In this document: positions 8,079 to 16,453 of the stretch, one piece after another
How the letters are laid out: every line of letters starts with the position of its first letter
How positions within the stretch are numbered: position 1 is the stretch's first letter
Assembly: GCF_030409905.1 (NCBI RefSeq)
Contig: NZ_JAUFQT010000001.1
Coordinates: 2,875,001 to 2,939,000 of the forward strand
From: Echinicola jeungdonensis
GTDB taxonomy: Bacteria; Bacteroidota; Bacteroidia; Cytophagales; Cyclobacteriaceae
Direction: 5' to 3'
DNA length: 64,000 nucleotides
Notes under the pieces: model-generated
Database searches by the model: none
The model's input: the letters and a program-made list of their open reading frames with translations, nothing else
Told to the model about the DNA's origin: nothing
Position numbers and translations under genes: made by a program

Positions 8079-9320
8079 TTAAAGTTTGGAAGGGTCTTTA
8101 AGAACACCCATGAAGAGGATGGTTCCACTGTGTTTTTCTTGAATGAAAAATACAAATGGCCTGTCCAGTCGAATTACAGGTGGTTCTGCTGGAACAGAAG
8201 TCACCACTACCTCTACAGCTGTGGCAGCAGCTGCTTCTGTTCCTTTTTCATCTACCTCAATTAATGCTTCGTGAATTACCCGGCTTATTTTTAGGGGTTC
8301 TGTTGGGGTTTCAAATATTTCTGTGAAATTTCTTGGATCTTGCTGAAAAGGGGTGCTTAGCCCCATTTCAATTAGGTCTTCTTTTAAGTTTTGGATTTTG
8401 ATTTTCATTTTGAATTTGGGCATTTCCAGCTTGATATTACCTTCTTTTGCTTCTTCCCGCCAGGCATGAAGATTATTCAAATTGAAATTGCTTTTTGCTT
8501 CTTCCAAGTTAAAGGCATCTGGCAATAATACTCCCATGATATATTGCCCTGTACTATAGGGGATTTCTAAATATTTGAACCCGTTTGCTTGGTATGTCTT
8601 TAATGTCGTAGCTTCCTCCAACCGCATCATTTCAACCGGCGTAGTTTGCGAGGAAGAAATGTGAAAAGGTTGTTCGGTGGTGTTTTGGGGATCAAATTGG
8701 TATTTCCAATCGCCATAATAATAAATGGCGTTGATCAAATACATGACAGCAGCAGGATCAACCTGGTCAATTAAGTCTTGAATTAATCCCTCCGTTTGAT
8801 CGTCCACCCACTGATTAATAATTTCTTTGGAGCCCGGGGATTGCATATCCAGGCTGCTAATAGTAGCCAGGTATTGCATTTGAAGGGTTTCTTGAAATTG
8901 GGATTTTAAATCCAGTCCCTCTTGATACCAAATACTATTGGCAATGTTAATCTTTACATTTGGATCCACATCCTTAAGGAATTTAGTGAGTCCTTGGTTG
9001 GCCAAATTGGCATCTTCGAGCGATATATTATCAAAATGAAGTGTTTCCAGATATTCTTCGAGCAATTCTTCCTTATTGCCATTCATGGCCATAGACAATG
9101 CCTGATGGATACTGAAAGGGCTGAAAAATAGGTTCCCTTCTTCTTTACTGAGTTGTTGAAATAACCTGACGGAAAATGCTGTGCCGGCATTTACCAGTTT
9201 TTTTTCAGTTTCCTCTAATGCCCTCAAATTGGGAGTAATTTCCCCTTTATTGGGACTTTCATCCACGCAAGAAACCAATAGAAAGAAAAGAGTCAAGATG
9301 GAATAATAGGTGTATTTCAT
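8079..9320 (-). CDS. Serpin-family protease inhibitor lipoprotein
   Basis: Full-length serpin (413 residues). The leader ends in LLVSC, so Cys18 is probably lipidated and the protein anchored at the cell envelope. The serpin fold is recognisable from NIANSIWYQ, LINAIYYYG and PYSTGQYIMGVLLP to the C-terminal signature RPFVFFI. The reactive-centre loop (about residues 356-386) has the inhibitory hinge EKGTEAAAATAV, whose small side chains allow loop insertion, so it should inhibit a protease rather than only share the fold. By alignment to alpha-1-antitrypsin the scissile bond would fall near Thr-Ser in VVVTSVP. The loop is about three residues longer than usual, so P1 is uncertain. Bacterial serpins are patchily distributed. 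The target may be an endogenous or foreign serine protease. Confidence 0.93.
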   Translation of the reverse strand: MKYTYYSILTLFFLLVSCVDESPNKGEITPNLRALEETEKKLVNAGTAFSVRLFQQLSKEEGNLFFSPFSIHQALSMAMNGNKEELLEEYLETLHFDNISLEDANLANQGLTKFLKDVDPNVKINIANSIWYQEGLDLKSQFQETLQMQYLATISSLDMQSPGSKEIINQWVDDQTEGLIQDLIDQVDPAAVMYLINAIYYYGDWKYQFDPQNTTEQPFHISSSQTTPVEMMRLEEATTLKTYQANGFKYLEIPYSTGQYIMGVLLPDAFNLEEAKSNFNLNNLHAWREEAKEGNIKLEMPKFKMKIKIQNLKEDLIEMGLSTPFQQDPRNFTEIFETPTEPLKISRVIHEALIEVDEKGTEAAAATAVEVVVTSVPAEPPVIRLDRPFVFFIQEKHSGTILFMGVLKDPSKL

Positions 9321-9371
9321 GGTAAAGGGCTTTTGTTATGATCTAGACGAAAAAAATGGACAAAGTGCGAC

Positions 9372-9410
9372 AAAAAAAAAGCCCCTTTGGTGATCAAGTT
9401 TCCAAAGGGG
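9372..9410 (-). terminator. Rho-independent terminator of metZ
   Basis: On the minus strand, the stem CCCCTTTGG/CCAAAGGGG (9402-9410 and 9382-9390) with an 11-base loop is followed by GC and nine Ts (9372-9380). It begins 10 bases after the metZ stop and separates metZ from the serpin gene. Confidence 0.85.
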
Positions 9411-9419
9411 TTTAAATGA

Positions 9420-10595
9420 TTATTTGGATTTTTCAAGGGCTCTTTCTATATCCCCAATAATGTCATCAGGATGTTCCAAACCTGTTGAAACTCTGATTAG
9501 GCCAGGTAAAATCCCAACCCTTTCCCTTTCTTCCTCCGTCAACTTGCTATGGGTAGTAGAAGCGGGGTGGGTAATGATGCTTCTGGTATCTCCAAGGTTT
9601 GCCGTCACGGTAATTAGTTCCAATTGGTCAATAAACCTTTTTGCCCTTTCAATTCCTCCTTTTAAGGTCAGGGTAATGATGCCTCCGCCCAGCCTCATTT
9701 GTTTTTTTGCCAATTCATATTGAGGGTGGCTTTTCAGGAATGGATATTTGACAGATTCCAAATGAGGATTGTTTTCAAAATAGGTAGCCACTTTCAATGC
9801 ATTTTCACAGTGTCTTTCCATTCTCACAGCTAGGGTTTCCATACTTCGGGAAAGGATCCATGCATTGAAGGGTGAAATTGATGGTCCTGTATGCCGGGTA
9901 AAATAACGGACCTTTTGGATTAATTCTTCCTTACCAAGGATCAGTCCACCCAAAACCCTACCTTGTCCATCAATATATTTGGTAGCACTGTGGGCTACGA
10001 GGTCCGCACCCCATTTGGCAGGTTGTTGTAAATAAGGGGTAGCAAAGCAATTGTCCACAGCCAAAATAAGGTTATGAGCTTTAGCAAAAGCAGCAATCCA
10101 TTCCAGGTCAATGATTTCCAGACCGGGATTGGAAGGGGTTTCAATGAATATCATTTTGGTATTCGGCTGAAGCAATTTTTCCCAATTGGCGATATCGGAA
10201 ATGTCCCCATAAGTCGAGCTGATGCCCCATTTAGGGAATATTCCGGTAAGCAGTTGGTGAGTGGAGCCAAATAGGGCTCTGGAAGCCAGAATATGATCCC
10301 CTTGTTCCAATATAGAAGCCATGGTTGCAAACATGGCAGCCATGCCAGAACCAGTGGCAATGCCGTCTTCTGTACCTTCTACTGCACATACTTTTTCTAT
10401 AAGGTCAGTGCTGTTGGGATTGGCATACCTTGAATAGATGTTTCCTGGGATTTCTTCAGCAAACATCTGCCGAGCTTCTTCTGCACTATCAAAGGTAAAA
10501 CTTGAAGTCATGAAGATAGGTGAGGAATGCTCCCTTTGATTGGTTTTGGAGGAAGCAATTCTTACTGCCTGGGTTTCAAAATGTTTTTCGGACAT
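9420..10595 (-). CDS. metZ: O-succinylhomoserine sulfhydrylase (MetZ)
   Basis: PLP enzyme of the Cys/Met metabolism family, 391 residues. It would form homocysteine directly from an activated homoserine and sulfide, bypassing cystathionine. Seen motifs are YSRYANPN (about 54-61), TGSGMAA, IETPSNP, the PLP lysine in AHSATKYIDGQGR (Lys206), and the C-terminal HPASTTH and GLIRVSTGLEHPDD. DGQGRVLGG after the lysine is typical of MetZ rather than cystathionine gamma-synthase or lyase. The acyl donor (succinyl versus acetyl) is not certain. It is preceded by a SAM riboswitch and a good promoter, which fits repression by the end product S-adenosylmethionine, and it has its own terminator, so it is probably a single-gene unit. 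Confidence 0.9.
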   Translation of the reverse strand: MSEKHFETQAVRIASSKTNQREHSSPIFMTSSFTFDSAEEARQMFAEEIPGNIYSRYANPNSTDLIEKVCAVEGTEDGIATGSGMAAMFATMASILEQGDHILASRALFGSTHQLLTGIFPKWGISSTYGDISDIANWEKLLQPNTKMIFIETPSNPGLEIIDLEWIAAFAKAHNLILAVDNCFATPYLQQPAKWGADLVAHSATKYIDGQGRVLGGLILGKEELIQKVRYFTRHTGPSISPFNAWILSRSMETLAVRMERHCENALKVATYFENNPHLESVKYPFLKSHPQYELAKKQMRLGGGIITLTLKGGIERAKRFIDQLELITVTANLGDTRSIITHPASTTHSKLTEEERERVGILPGLIRVSTGLEHPDDIIGDIERALEKSK

Positions 10596-10747
10596 ATTAT
10601 TATTCTTGCAGTGTTAAATTCTGTTTAAATATTGAGTTTCCCCTTTTAGGGTTTCGTAAAAATGCATCCCGAAATGGAGAGGTAAATATATTTCTTCGGG
10701 TTTGTTAATAAAAATAATCGGTGTCAAAGTAAGTGTTCTCATTTCAT

Positions 10748-10856
10748 CTAACTTATAGTCCCCTATTTTCGGGCAGGATTTGGCACCTTTTCGCCGCTGA
10801 GGATGGTTGCCAGAGGGTCAACAAGCCTGTTCTCTCACCTCTTCTGTATAAATCAG
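10748..10856 (-). promoter_or_regulatory. SAM-I (S-box) riboswitch controlling metZ
   Basis: On the minus strand the S-box core is clear. P1 is CUGAUUUAUA (10847-10856) pairing with UAUAAGUUAG (10748-10757). P2 is AGAGG/CCUCU around a kink-turn-like GAGAA...GUUGA. GGCAACC lies at 10805-10811. A short P3 is followed by GGUGCCAAAUCC (about 10776-10787), then a P4 hairpin CCC/GGG. It lies about 150 bases before the metZ ATG. A downstream hairpin, CCCGAA/TTCGGG (10669-10700), may be part of the expression platform. No U-run terminator is evident, so control could be translational or Rho-linked. Binding S-adenosylmethionine should lower metZ expression. Confidence 0.88.
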
Positions 10857-10871
10857 TTCCTTTGGGTCTTG

Positions 10872-10903
10872 CAAAGTAAAGGTAGGGTAATGGGAAATCC
10901 AAA
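10872..10903 (-). promoter_or_regulatory. Promoter of the metZ riboswitch transcript
   Basis: Bacteroidota-type promoter on the minus strand: -33 TTTG (10900-10903), 20-base spacer, then TTACTTTG (10872-10879), one mismatch from TAnnTTTG. It ends 15 bases before the riboswitch P1 stem, as expected for a transcript beginning just before the aptamer. Confidence 0.65.
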
Positions 10904-10946
10904 TTTTTGAAAATGCAGAACGGTATCTATAAAAATAAGGTAACAT

Positions 10947-11627
10947 TTATGGGATAAATTCTTTCAAAACCTTAGCCCATAAATCATACCCTTTGGCATT
11001 CATGTGTAATCCATCCTCAATAAAAATATCCTCCTTTGGTTGACCATTTTCATCCAACATGATGTTCCAAACATTGGCAAAGGATACCTGTTTCTGCTTT
11101 TGACAATATATCTCCAGTAGGCGGTTGAGATTTTGGTATTCCTCTTGTAGGTGCCATCTTGCCAAGCTGGGTTTCGGGCTTATCAGGATAATATGGGCAT
11201 CAGGTAATTGTTGATGGATTTTTGTTACCAGCTTTTTAGTGGTTTTTAATATGGTCATTGGTTTTTTTCCTGCGGCAATATCATTATCCCCTTCATAAAT
11301 AAATATTTTTTTGGGTTGGTATTGGAGGATCAATTCCTGGGAATAATGAAGAAGTTCAAATGTCTGAGACCCTCCAAATCCTGTGTTAATGGTTTCAATT
11401 TCCGGAAAATAGGAGGAAAGATCTTTCCACATCCGGATACTGGAACTTCCTGTAAAAAGATAGACTGGTGGGCCTTGCTTTGGAATGGGGTTTTTTTGGA
11501 CAATTTGTTGGACTTCTTCCTGGAATTTGCCAGATACTTCTTGAGTGTTTCCTGAAATGGAAATTCCAGCCAAAAGAATTACCGTTAAAAATATTTTGAA
11601 ACAAGACTGTTTTGATAAATACTTCAT
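10947..11627 (-). CDS. Secreted GDSL/SGNH-family esterase
   Basis: SGNH hydrolase of 226 residues with a cleavable signal peptide (hydrophobic segment about residues 10-25, then SGNTQ). The four family blocks are visible: FTGSSSIR, where a Ser at about 61-62 stands for the GDS block; a Gly in GFGG (83-86); the Asn in YEGDND (about 115); and DGLHMN near the C-terminus, with Asp205 and His208. Such enzymes deacylate or deacetylate glycans or lipids. This GSSS subgroup is common in Bacteroidota and its substrates are mostly unknown. The start is the ATG at 11627, because the longer upstream reading would put charged residues before the signal peptide. It is monocistronic, back to back with the large 11.6-12.6 kb gap. 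Confidence 0.85.
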   Translation of the reverse strand: MKYLSKQSCFKIFLTVILLAGISISGNTQEVSGKFQEEVQQIVQKNPIPKQGPPVYLFTGSSSIRMWKDLSSYFPEIETINTGFGGSQTFELLHYSQELILQYQPKKIFIYEGDNDIAAGKKPMTILKTTKKLVTKIHQQLPDAHIILISPKPSLARWHLQEEYQNLNRLLEIYCQKQKQVSFANVWNIMLDENGQPKEDIFIEDGLHMNAKGYDLWAKVLKEFIP

Positions 11628-12037
11628 TTGATTTAACCCGTTAATTGATGGGAATTTATGAAAAAAAATGGAGATCCTTATGATCAATTGATTTTTGTGG
11701 TACCTGCAAAAGTTTTGAAAAAGGAAAATATTTAGTGTAATAAGTGTTTAAAATACACTTTTTCAGGGGTTTTGTTAATAAAATGTCAATTTTTTCACCT
11801 GCCGAATTTTTTTTTTTGAATAAAAATTAAAAAAAATAGAAGGGTTGAAAACAGGAAAGAAACTTAGTGATCATTTTATTAATTGGGTTAAATATGGTTA
11901 ATGATGTTGTTAATGTTTCTTAAATTAGGAGTTTTGCCTTATATAATACTGAGGAATTCATTTTTGTGTGTAGTGACATTTAAATTGGTTTAGGGGATTT
12001 TTGTTAATATTTTATTGAATTAAAAATTATTATCACT
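11628..12037. other. A/T-rich intergenic stretch, first part of a 1-kb gap
   Basis: No reading frame with a recognisable product. There are A/T tracts around 11800-11840 and several TTAAT-type repeats of no clear order. It should hold the GDSL promoter (minus) and whatever drives the small ORF at 12038, but no complete promoter match was found. Confidence 0.4.
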
Positions 12038-12121
12038 ATGTTTAAAGAAGTTTTGGTTCAAAAAAAGAGGATCGGCGTCCTTTTTTCCAAAATATATACG
12101 GCTGTTAGTCAGTTAGAATAA
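12038..12121 (+). CDS. Possible 27-residue small protein, or part of a small RNA
   Basis: ATG to TAA gives 27 residues beginning MFKEVLVQKKRIGVLF and ending AVSQLE: a basic patch (KKR) followed by an amphipathic or hydrophobic stretch. I do not recognise it. The support is positional: the stop is followed after 8 bases by a textbook terminator, in a 1-kb gap with no other plus-strand gene for that terminator to serve. The transcript could equally be a small RNA. The alternative of chance is real, since 27 codons are common in A/T-rich DNA. Confidence 0.35.
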   Translation: MFKEVLVQKKRIGVLFSKIYTAVSQLE

Positions 12122-12129
12122 ACCCATTC

Positions 12130-12161
12130 GAGGAATCTTCTAAAGATTCCTCTTTTTTTTT
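12130..12161 (+). terminator. Strong rho-independent terminator
   Basis: Perfect 10-bp stem GAGGAATCTT/AAGATTCCTC (12130-12139 and 12143-12152), 3-base loop, then nine Ts (12153-12161). It must end a plus-strand transcript arising inside the gap. The nearest upstream annotated gene lies on the other strand. Confidence 0.88.
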
Positions 12162-12571
12162 GTCTTCCAAAAATGAACCATTTTATACTCTAACGAAAAA
12201 ACATCAAAATGGTATATCATTTTCCCTAATTCTTTCGGAAAGTCCACTAAAAAATAAAAGTGAAATTGACACTTTTTCAACTATTTGATTTCACTGATTA
12301 AAATTTTTCGGGCACCTGAATTTTAGCCAATAGGTGTTTCTGGTCTGCTTCAAGTTAGAGATAGGTTGCCTCTTTTGATAAAATCATGTTTTTTCCCTTC
12401 AGGTCCATTATAAAAAAGGGCAAGGAAAATGGGCATGGAATTATTTTTCGGTTTATGATTTGATCAAGCATAAAACCAATAATCCACGGGAGAATTAGGG
12501 CCAAGTATAAGTCTGTAACCATTATTTGATGGCATAAACACATAAAATCCAGAATAATCAGAGTGTTTAAA

Positions 12572-12611
12572 ACACAAAAGAATCACAGGGGACCCTGTGA
12601 TTCTTTTGTGT
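12572..12611 (-). terminator. Long perfect inverted repeat, terminator of the oxidoreductase gene
   Basis: Nineteen-base perfect arms (12572-12590 and 12593-12611) around a 2-base loop, 29 bases past the stop of the minus-strand Gfo/Idh gene. On that strand the descending arm ends in TTTTGTGT followed by TTTTAAAC, consistent with termination. It may also act on the plus strand. Confidence 0.75.
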
Positions 12612-12640
12612 AGTCCCAATAAGATTAGTCTATCTTAACC

Positions 12641-13849
12641 TTATCCTAAATTAAATTCAGGTTTCCAGTTTTCAATGGTTTTATTAAAGCTCGACTGGTT
12701 GGCCAAATGAATACAGAATGCAGTTGTTGCTCCACTGATAACATTGGATGCAGGTTTTGTGGAAGTATGAATAGATTTAAAAAAATCGTCCAGGGCGTAC
12801 CAGGTTCCCTCTTTGGTTTTTTCTTCCAATATGGGAATACCTCTGCCTTCTTTCCAGGTGAGCTTGGTTGCTCCAGAAACACCATCCACAATTCCCAGCT
12901 CCTCCATTTTATCCTCCTCTGGGTAGAAATAGCCCTCATTCATTAAGAGCTCCACCGTTCCTTCAGTTCCTTTAATGCTAAAGGAGTAACCTTCCCTGGC
13001 ATTGCTGCAGGTGGATCCAAAATTGCCAATCATATCTTCTTTCTCATATCGGAGAATGAGCTGGACATTGTCATAGGTAGTTCTCCCGTCTTTGTAATTG
13101 TCTATTCCACCCGTGCCCATTATTAAGTCAGGGTGGGTTTCAAAAGCCCAATTGATAAAGTCGATTTGGTGAGATAGTAATTCAGCAGGCAAGCCTCCTG
13201 AAAACTCCTTATACATCCTCCAGTTGATTATTTTCTCCAAGGAGGGATCAGGGACCGGCCTTCTCCAATTCCAGTTTCTGTCCCAACGTGAATCAATTTG
13301 AGTGATTTTACCCAAATAACCGGATCGGATCATATCCCTTACCTTATAATATAAAGGAGTGTACCGGTATTGGTGGCCCACCTGCAGGGTGAGGTGAGGG
13401 TTGGCTTGAGCGATTTTAACCAATTCAAATGCTTCCGGGATATTGTAAGTCATTGTTTTTTCCAGATAAACATGTTTGCCAGCTTGTAGGGCGTATTTTG
13501 CAGGAGCAAAGTGCATATTTAAAGGAGTAGCAATGACCACTGCATCTACGTTGGAATCATTTAATAATTGCTCATAATTTTTATAGGATTTCATGCTGAT
13601 GTCCGGAAAAGTTTTCTTTGTTTCTGCCAGCCTGAAATCCATTATGTCACATATAGCGGTGATCTCATATTTCCCAGGTAATCCTTTCATGACGTGCATG
13701 ATGCCTTTTCCCCTATCACCACAACCAATAATACCTATTTTTATGGGTTGATCATTTTCTTGAGATGAAAAGGCATTGATAATAGGGTAAGGGAAGATTG
13801 AGCTTCCCAGTGCTAAACCACCGGTTTTTATAAAATCCCTTCTTTTCAT
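12641..13849 (-). CDS. Gfo/Idh/MocA family oxidoreductase with Tat signal
   Basis: NAD(P)-dependent sugar or inositol dehydrogenase-like protein of about 402 residues. The N-terminus MKRRDFIKTGG is a twin-arginine signal, so it is exported folded, probably with cofactor bound. The Rossmann motif IGIIGCGDRGKG follows (about residues 37-48). VVIATPLNMH and the EKTM variant of the family EKP motif (GKHVYLEKTMT) mark the nucleotide-binding domain. The C-terminal alpha/beta domain has GGLPAELLSHQIDF, with the likely catalytic His. Tat-exported members are abundant in Bacteroidota and act on carbohydrate derivatives; no substrate can be given. The ATG at 13849 is preferred because it starts the Tat signal directly. 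Single-gene unit with its own terminator. Confidence 0.88.
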   Translation of the reverse strand: MKRRDFIKTGGLALGSSIFPYPIINAFSSQENDQPIKIGIIGCGDRGKGIMHVMKGLPGKYEITAICDIMDFRLAETKKTFPDISMKSYKNYEQLLNDSNVDAVVIATPLNMHFAPAKYALQAGKHVYLEKTMTYNIPEAFELVKIAQANPHLTLQVGHQYRYTPLYYKVRDMIRSGYLGKITQIDSRWDRNWNWRRPVPDPSLEKIINWRMYKEFSGGLPAELLSHQIDFINWAFETHPDLIMGTGGIDNYKDGRTTYDNVQLILRYEKEDMIGNFGSTCSNAREGYSFSIKGTEGTVELLMNEGYFYPEEDKMEELGIVDGVSGATKLTWKEGRGIPILEEKTKEGTWYALDDFFKSIHTSTKPASNVISGATTAFCIHLANQSSFNKTIENWKPEFNLG

Positions 13850-14183
13850 GGGGCGTTTTGGGTTTTGTAAATTGATGACCAAATGTAAACTTTTGGAGGA
13901 AAGAAAAAAAATCAGGGCTATTTGAGCGGGCCGAAAAAGGGATTAAGCTTTGATTCGGAGGGAAAATTTGTGGCTGGCCACAAAATTCAATTGGAAGTAA
14001 TGGTTTTAAATCCCAAAGCTCGCTGGAGCAATTTTACGAAAACTGATTTTATAATAAGTAAATTTGACTTTGCAAAATAACCATTCAGAATTCAAGTTAA
14101 ACTAAGCGTTTTTCATATGAAGGATTAAAAAGGGGGCTTATTTTGGATTACTTAATATATTGTAAGAGGAAAAAACAGGTCAT
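13850..14183. other. Divergent promoter region, no gene seen
   Basis: The 334 bases between the divergent oxidoreductase and NeuD-like genes contain no credible ORF and no strong hairpin. It must contain both promoters, but no unambiguous TTTG/TAnnTTTG pair was identified. Confidence 0.4.
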
Positions 14184-14762
14184 ATGTATATAATGGGTGC
14201 TTCTGGGCATGCAAAAGCAGTAATTGCAGCTGTGGAAAGTAAAGGGATAGAAATAAATGGGGTATTAGATGATAATCCTGAAATTAAAGAGTGCCTCAAA
14301 TATCCCGTTTCAACACCTGAAAATTTTGATATTGCCCCAAAAAGTCAAATGCTGGTGGCTATCGGAGATAATAAGATCAGGGAAAAAGTGGTCTTAAAAC
14401 TTGGAAAGAAGGTTTTCTATTCCAAAGTGGCCCATTCTTTTTCCTGGGTAAGTGAATATTCCAACTTTGGTGAAGGCACGGTAATAATGGCAGGAGCCAT
14501 CGTCCAACCTCATACCGAAATAGGAAAACATGTGATTGTCAATACAGCAGCAGTGGTTGATCATGATTGCCTAATAGGAGATTTTTCCCATATTGCTCCT
14601 CATGCCACTCTTTGTGGTGGCGTAATTGTGGGAATAGGTAGCCTTATTGGTGCAGGTTGTACGGTTTTGCCGGGTATAAAAATCGGGGAAAATTGTGTGG
14701 TAGGAGCAGGGGCTACGGTGTTAAGGGACGTGTTGGACGGGGAGATAGTTTATGGGTCGTGA
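14184..14762 (+). CDS. NeuD/PglD-like sugar O- or N-acetyltransferase
   Basis: Left-handed beta-helix acyltransferase of 192 residues. The N-terminal Rossmann-like part begins MYIMGASGHAKAV, the hallmark of the NeuD/PglD family, in which it binds the nucleotide-sugar. From about residue 90 hexapeptide repeats form the acetyl-CoA-binding helix. VVDHDC near 126-131 holds the catalytic His seen in PglD. It would transfer acetyl from acetyl-CoA to an amino-sugar or sialic-acid-like sugar of a surface glycan. It is 26 bases upstream of the Crp/Fnr gene and could share its transcript, although no other glycan genes are near; the polysaccharide locus is 40 kb away. Confidence 0.85.
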   Translation: MYIMGASGHAKAVIAAVESKGIEINGVLDDNPEIKECLKYPVSTPENFDIAPKSQMLVAIGDNKIREKVVLKLGKKVFYSKVAHSFSWVSEYSNFGEGTVIMAGAIVQPHTEIGKHVIVNTAAVVDHDCLIGDFSHIAPHATLCGGVIVGIGSLIGAGCTVLPGIKIGENCVVGAGATVLRDVLDGEIVYGS

Positions 14763-14788
14763 ATTAAGTTATTGTAAAGGTATATCAA

Positions 14789-15448
14789 ATGAGTATTGAG
14801 GAGTTAAAAGCAAAAGTCCCTGGGATTACAGATATCAGGTTGCTGGAAGATTTATTGGCTAAGGGCTCCCTGGTCCAATTAAAAGCGGGGCAAGCTATTA
14901 TAGAACCTGGGAAGTTTATTAAAATGGTGCCGATTATTTTGGAAGGCGCTATCAAAGTGCTGCGTTTGGATGATGAAGGCAGGGAATTATTTTTGTATTA
15001 CCTTAATTCTGGACAAACCTGCGCCTTGTCCCTTACCTGTTGCAATTCTTTACAACCCAGTGAAATTAAAGCGGTTGCGGAGGAGGATTCCCTTGTTCTG
15101 TCCATTCCGATTCGTTATCACGAGCAATTGCTGGAGCAATACCGGCAATGGAAAGATTTTGTTGCCCAAACCTATCAACAAAGGTTTCAGGAAATGCTGG
15201 AAGCTTTGGATGCAGTGGCATTTCTAAAAATGGACCAAAGGCTGGTTCGTTATCTTCAGGCCAAAAGGAAACAGCTGAGTAGCAATGAGCTTCAAATAAC
15301 ACATCAGGAAATCGCACAAGAGTTAGGTACTTCCAGGGAGGTTGTTTCAAGGCTGCTAAAACAATTGGAAAAAAAGAAATGGATTGAACTGGGGCGAAAT
15401 AAAATATTTATGAGGGATAATTTTGAAGATTTAGTAGGAAAGTCCTGA
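14789..15448 (+). CDS. Crp/Fnr-family transcription regulator of the sulfur island
   Basis: 219 residues: a cyclic-nucleotide-binding-type beta-roll (about 15-130), a dimer helix, and a Crp-type helix-turn-helix near the C-terminus (ITHQEIAQELGTSREVVSRLLKQLE). The roll contains GQTCALSLTCC, placing Cys78, Cys84 and Cys85 in the region where cAMP-binding members keep ligand residues. The cysteines suggest redox, persulfide or metal sensing rather than cAMP; this is inference. Members of this subgroup commonly sit beside sulfite-exporter, MBL/rhodanese and YeeE genes in Bacteroidota, as here, so the likely regulon is the genes from 16.4 to 20.5 kb. No binding site could be defined by eye. Confidence 0.88.
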   Translation: MSIEELKAKVPGITDIRLLEDLLAKGSLVQLKAGQAIIEPGKFIKMVPIILEGAIKVLRLDDEGRELFLYYLNSGQTCALSLTCCNSLQPSEIKAVAEEDSLVLSIPIRYHEQLLEQYRQWKDFVAQTYQQRFQEMLEALDAVAFLKMDQRLVRYLQAKRKQLSSNELQITHQEIAQELGTSREVVSRLLKQLEKKKWIELGRNKIFMRDNFEDLVGKS

Positions 15449-15464
15449 TTGGTGAGTCGTTAGA

Positions 15465-16271
15465 TTAATTTTTCATGATTAATAATGGGACCTTGGTTCT
15501 TATGGCCATTTTTGAAGCAATACTTAAGTTAATAAAAGAGAAAAGGGTTGGTTTGGCTTTGGTGAAATAAACTATTAATGATTTTGACTTCTGCTCCGGG
15601 AGTTTTAAAAGGTCATTTTTGTTTGCAGATTTTTTCCCTACTTTCCAGGAAAATTGTTGATTGGGAAAATGTTGTTTTAGGAAGTCTAATGTTTTGGAAG
15701 GGGAGGTTTTGCTTTTAGCTTTCACCTTATTTCCGAGAAATAAAAGCCTGTAGGGAAGTCTAAACCCTTTTGTTAGTTCAATCATTTGCTCCCAAATAGG
15801 TAGGTTTTGATTGTTTTTACTGATTACCACCTCAATTGTCTTTAAACCCAAAAAGCTTTTGTTTGGGGGTAGGACAAGAATGGGTGAAGAACATGAGTTT
15901 ATTAATTCAACTTTTTCTCCCGGCCAAAAATAATCCCATGGCTTTTTTGTGATGGGGCCGGGTAAAATGATGAGTTCAAAACTTTGTTTCTTGGTTATTT
16001 GTTGCGTGGCATTTTTAATATTTCCTTTTCTAATTTTATACCCTATCGTTAGGCCTTTTTTAAGGCCTTTTTTTTGAATTTTTTTAAGCCATTTTTTGGC
16101 TTTTTTCTCTATCAATTTTTCATACGCTTCCACCTGAACTGAAAAACCATAAACAGAGGAATAAGTGAAAAGTAGCGTTATTTTTGCATTATAAGCTTGC
16201 CCCATATCCATTGCAAATCGGATAGCATTTTTTGAATGTTTAGAAAAATCGGTGACCAACAGTAAATTCAT
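15465..16271 (-). CDS. Universal stress protein (tandem UspA domains)
   Basis: 268 residues in two UspA-like halves. The first is canonical at its start (NLLLVTDFSKHSKNAIRFA) and carries an ILPGPI segment; the second (from about residue 140) is more diverged. The middle is very rich in lysine (KKAKKWLKKIQKKGLKKG). The ATP-binding Gx2Gx9G(S/T) motif is not clearly intact in either half, so nucleotide binding is doubtful. It is read opposite to the rest of the sulfur island, between the regulator and the TauE/SafE exporter, so it is either divergently regulated with the exporter or simply inserted. Its cellular role is unknown beyond the general stress link of the family. Confidence 0.8.
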   Translation of the reverse strand: MNLLLVTDFSKHSKNAIRFAMDMGQAYNAKITLLFTYSSVYGFSVQVEAYEKLIEKKAKKWLKKIQKKGLKKGLTIGYKIRKGNIKNATQQITKKQSFELIILPGPITKKPWDYFWPGEKVELINSCSSPILVLPPNKSFLGLKTIEVVISKNNQNLPIWEQMIELTKGFRLPYRLLFLGNKVKAKSKTSPSKTLDFLKQHFPNQQFSWKVGKKSANKNDLLKLPEQKSKSLIVYFTKAKPTLFSFINLSIASKMAIRTKVPLLIMKN

Positions 16272-16453
16272 GTTTTCTTATTTAGAAGCCAATAGAATAT
16301 AACCAGAATCCCAATTTTTTTCAAAAAAGGAATTGGATTCATAAGAAGCTGGCCAATGGAAAGTATTTTGGGTTTTTCTGGTTGTGTAACAAAAGTCACC
16401 ACTTCCAGGAAATGCCAGTCTTAGTTTTGTAAAAACATTTAAATAGGAATTCA

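Noticed and set aside
12355-12543. 62-codon minus-strand ORF in the 1-kb gap, partly hydrophobic.
   Set aside because: Low-complexity A/T-driven frame with no start signal or family resemblance.
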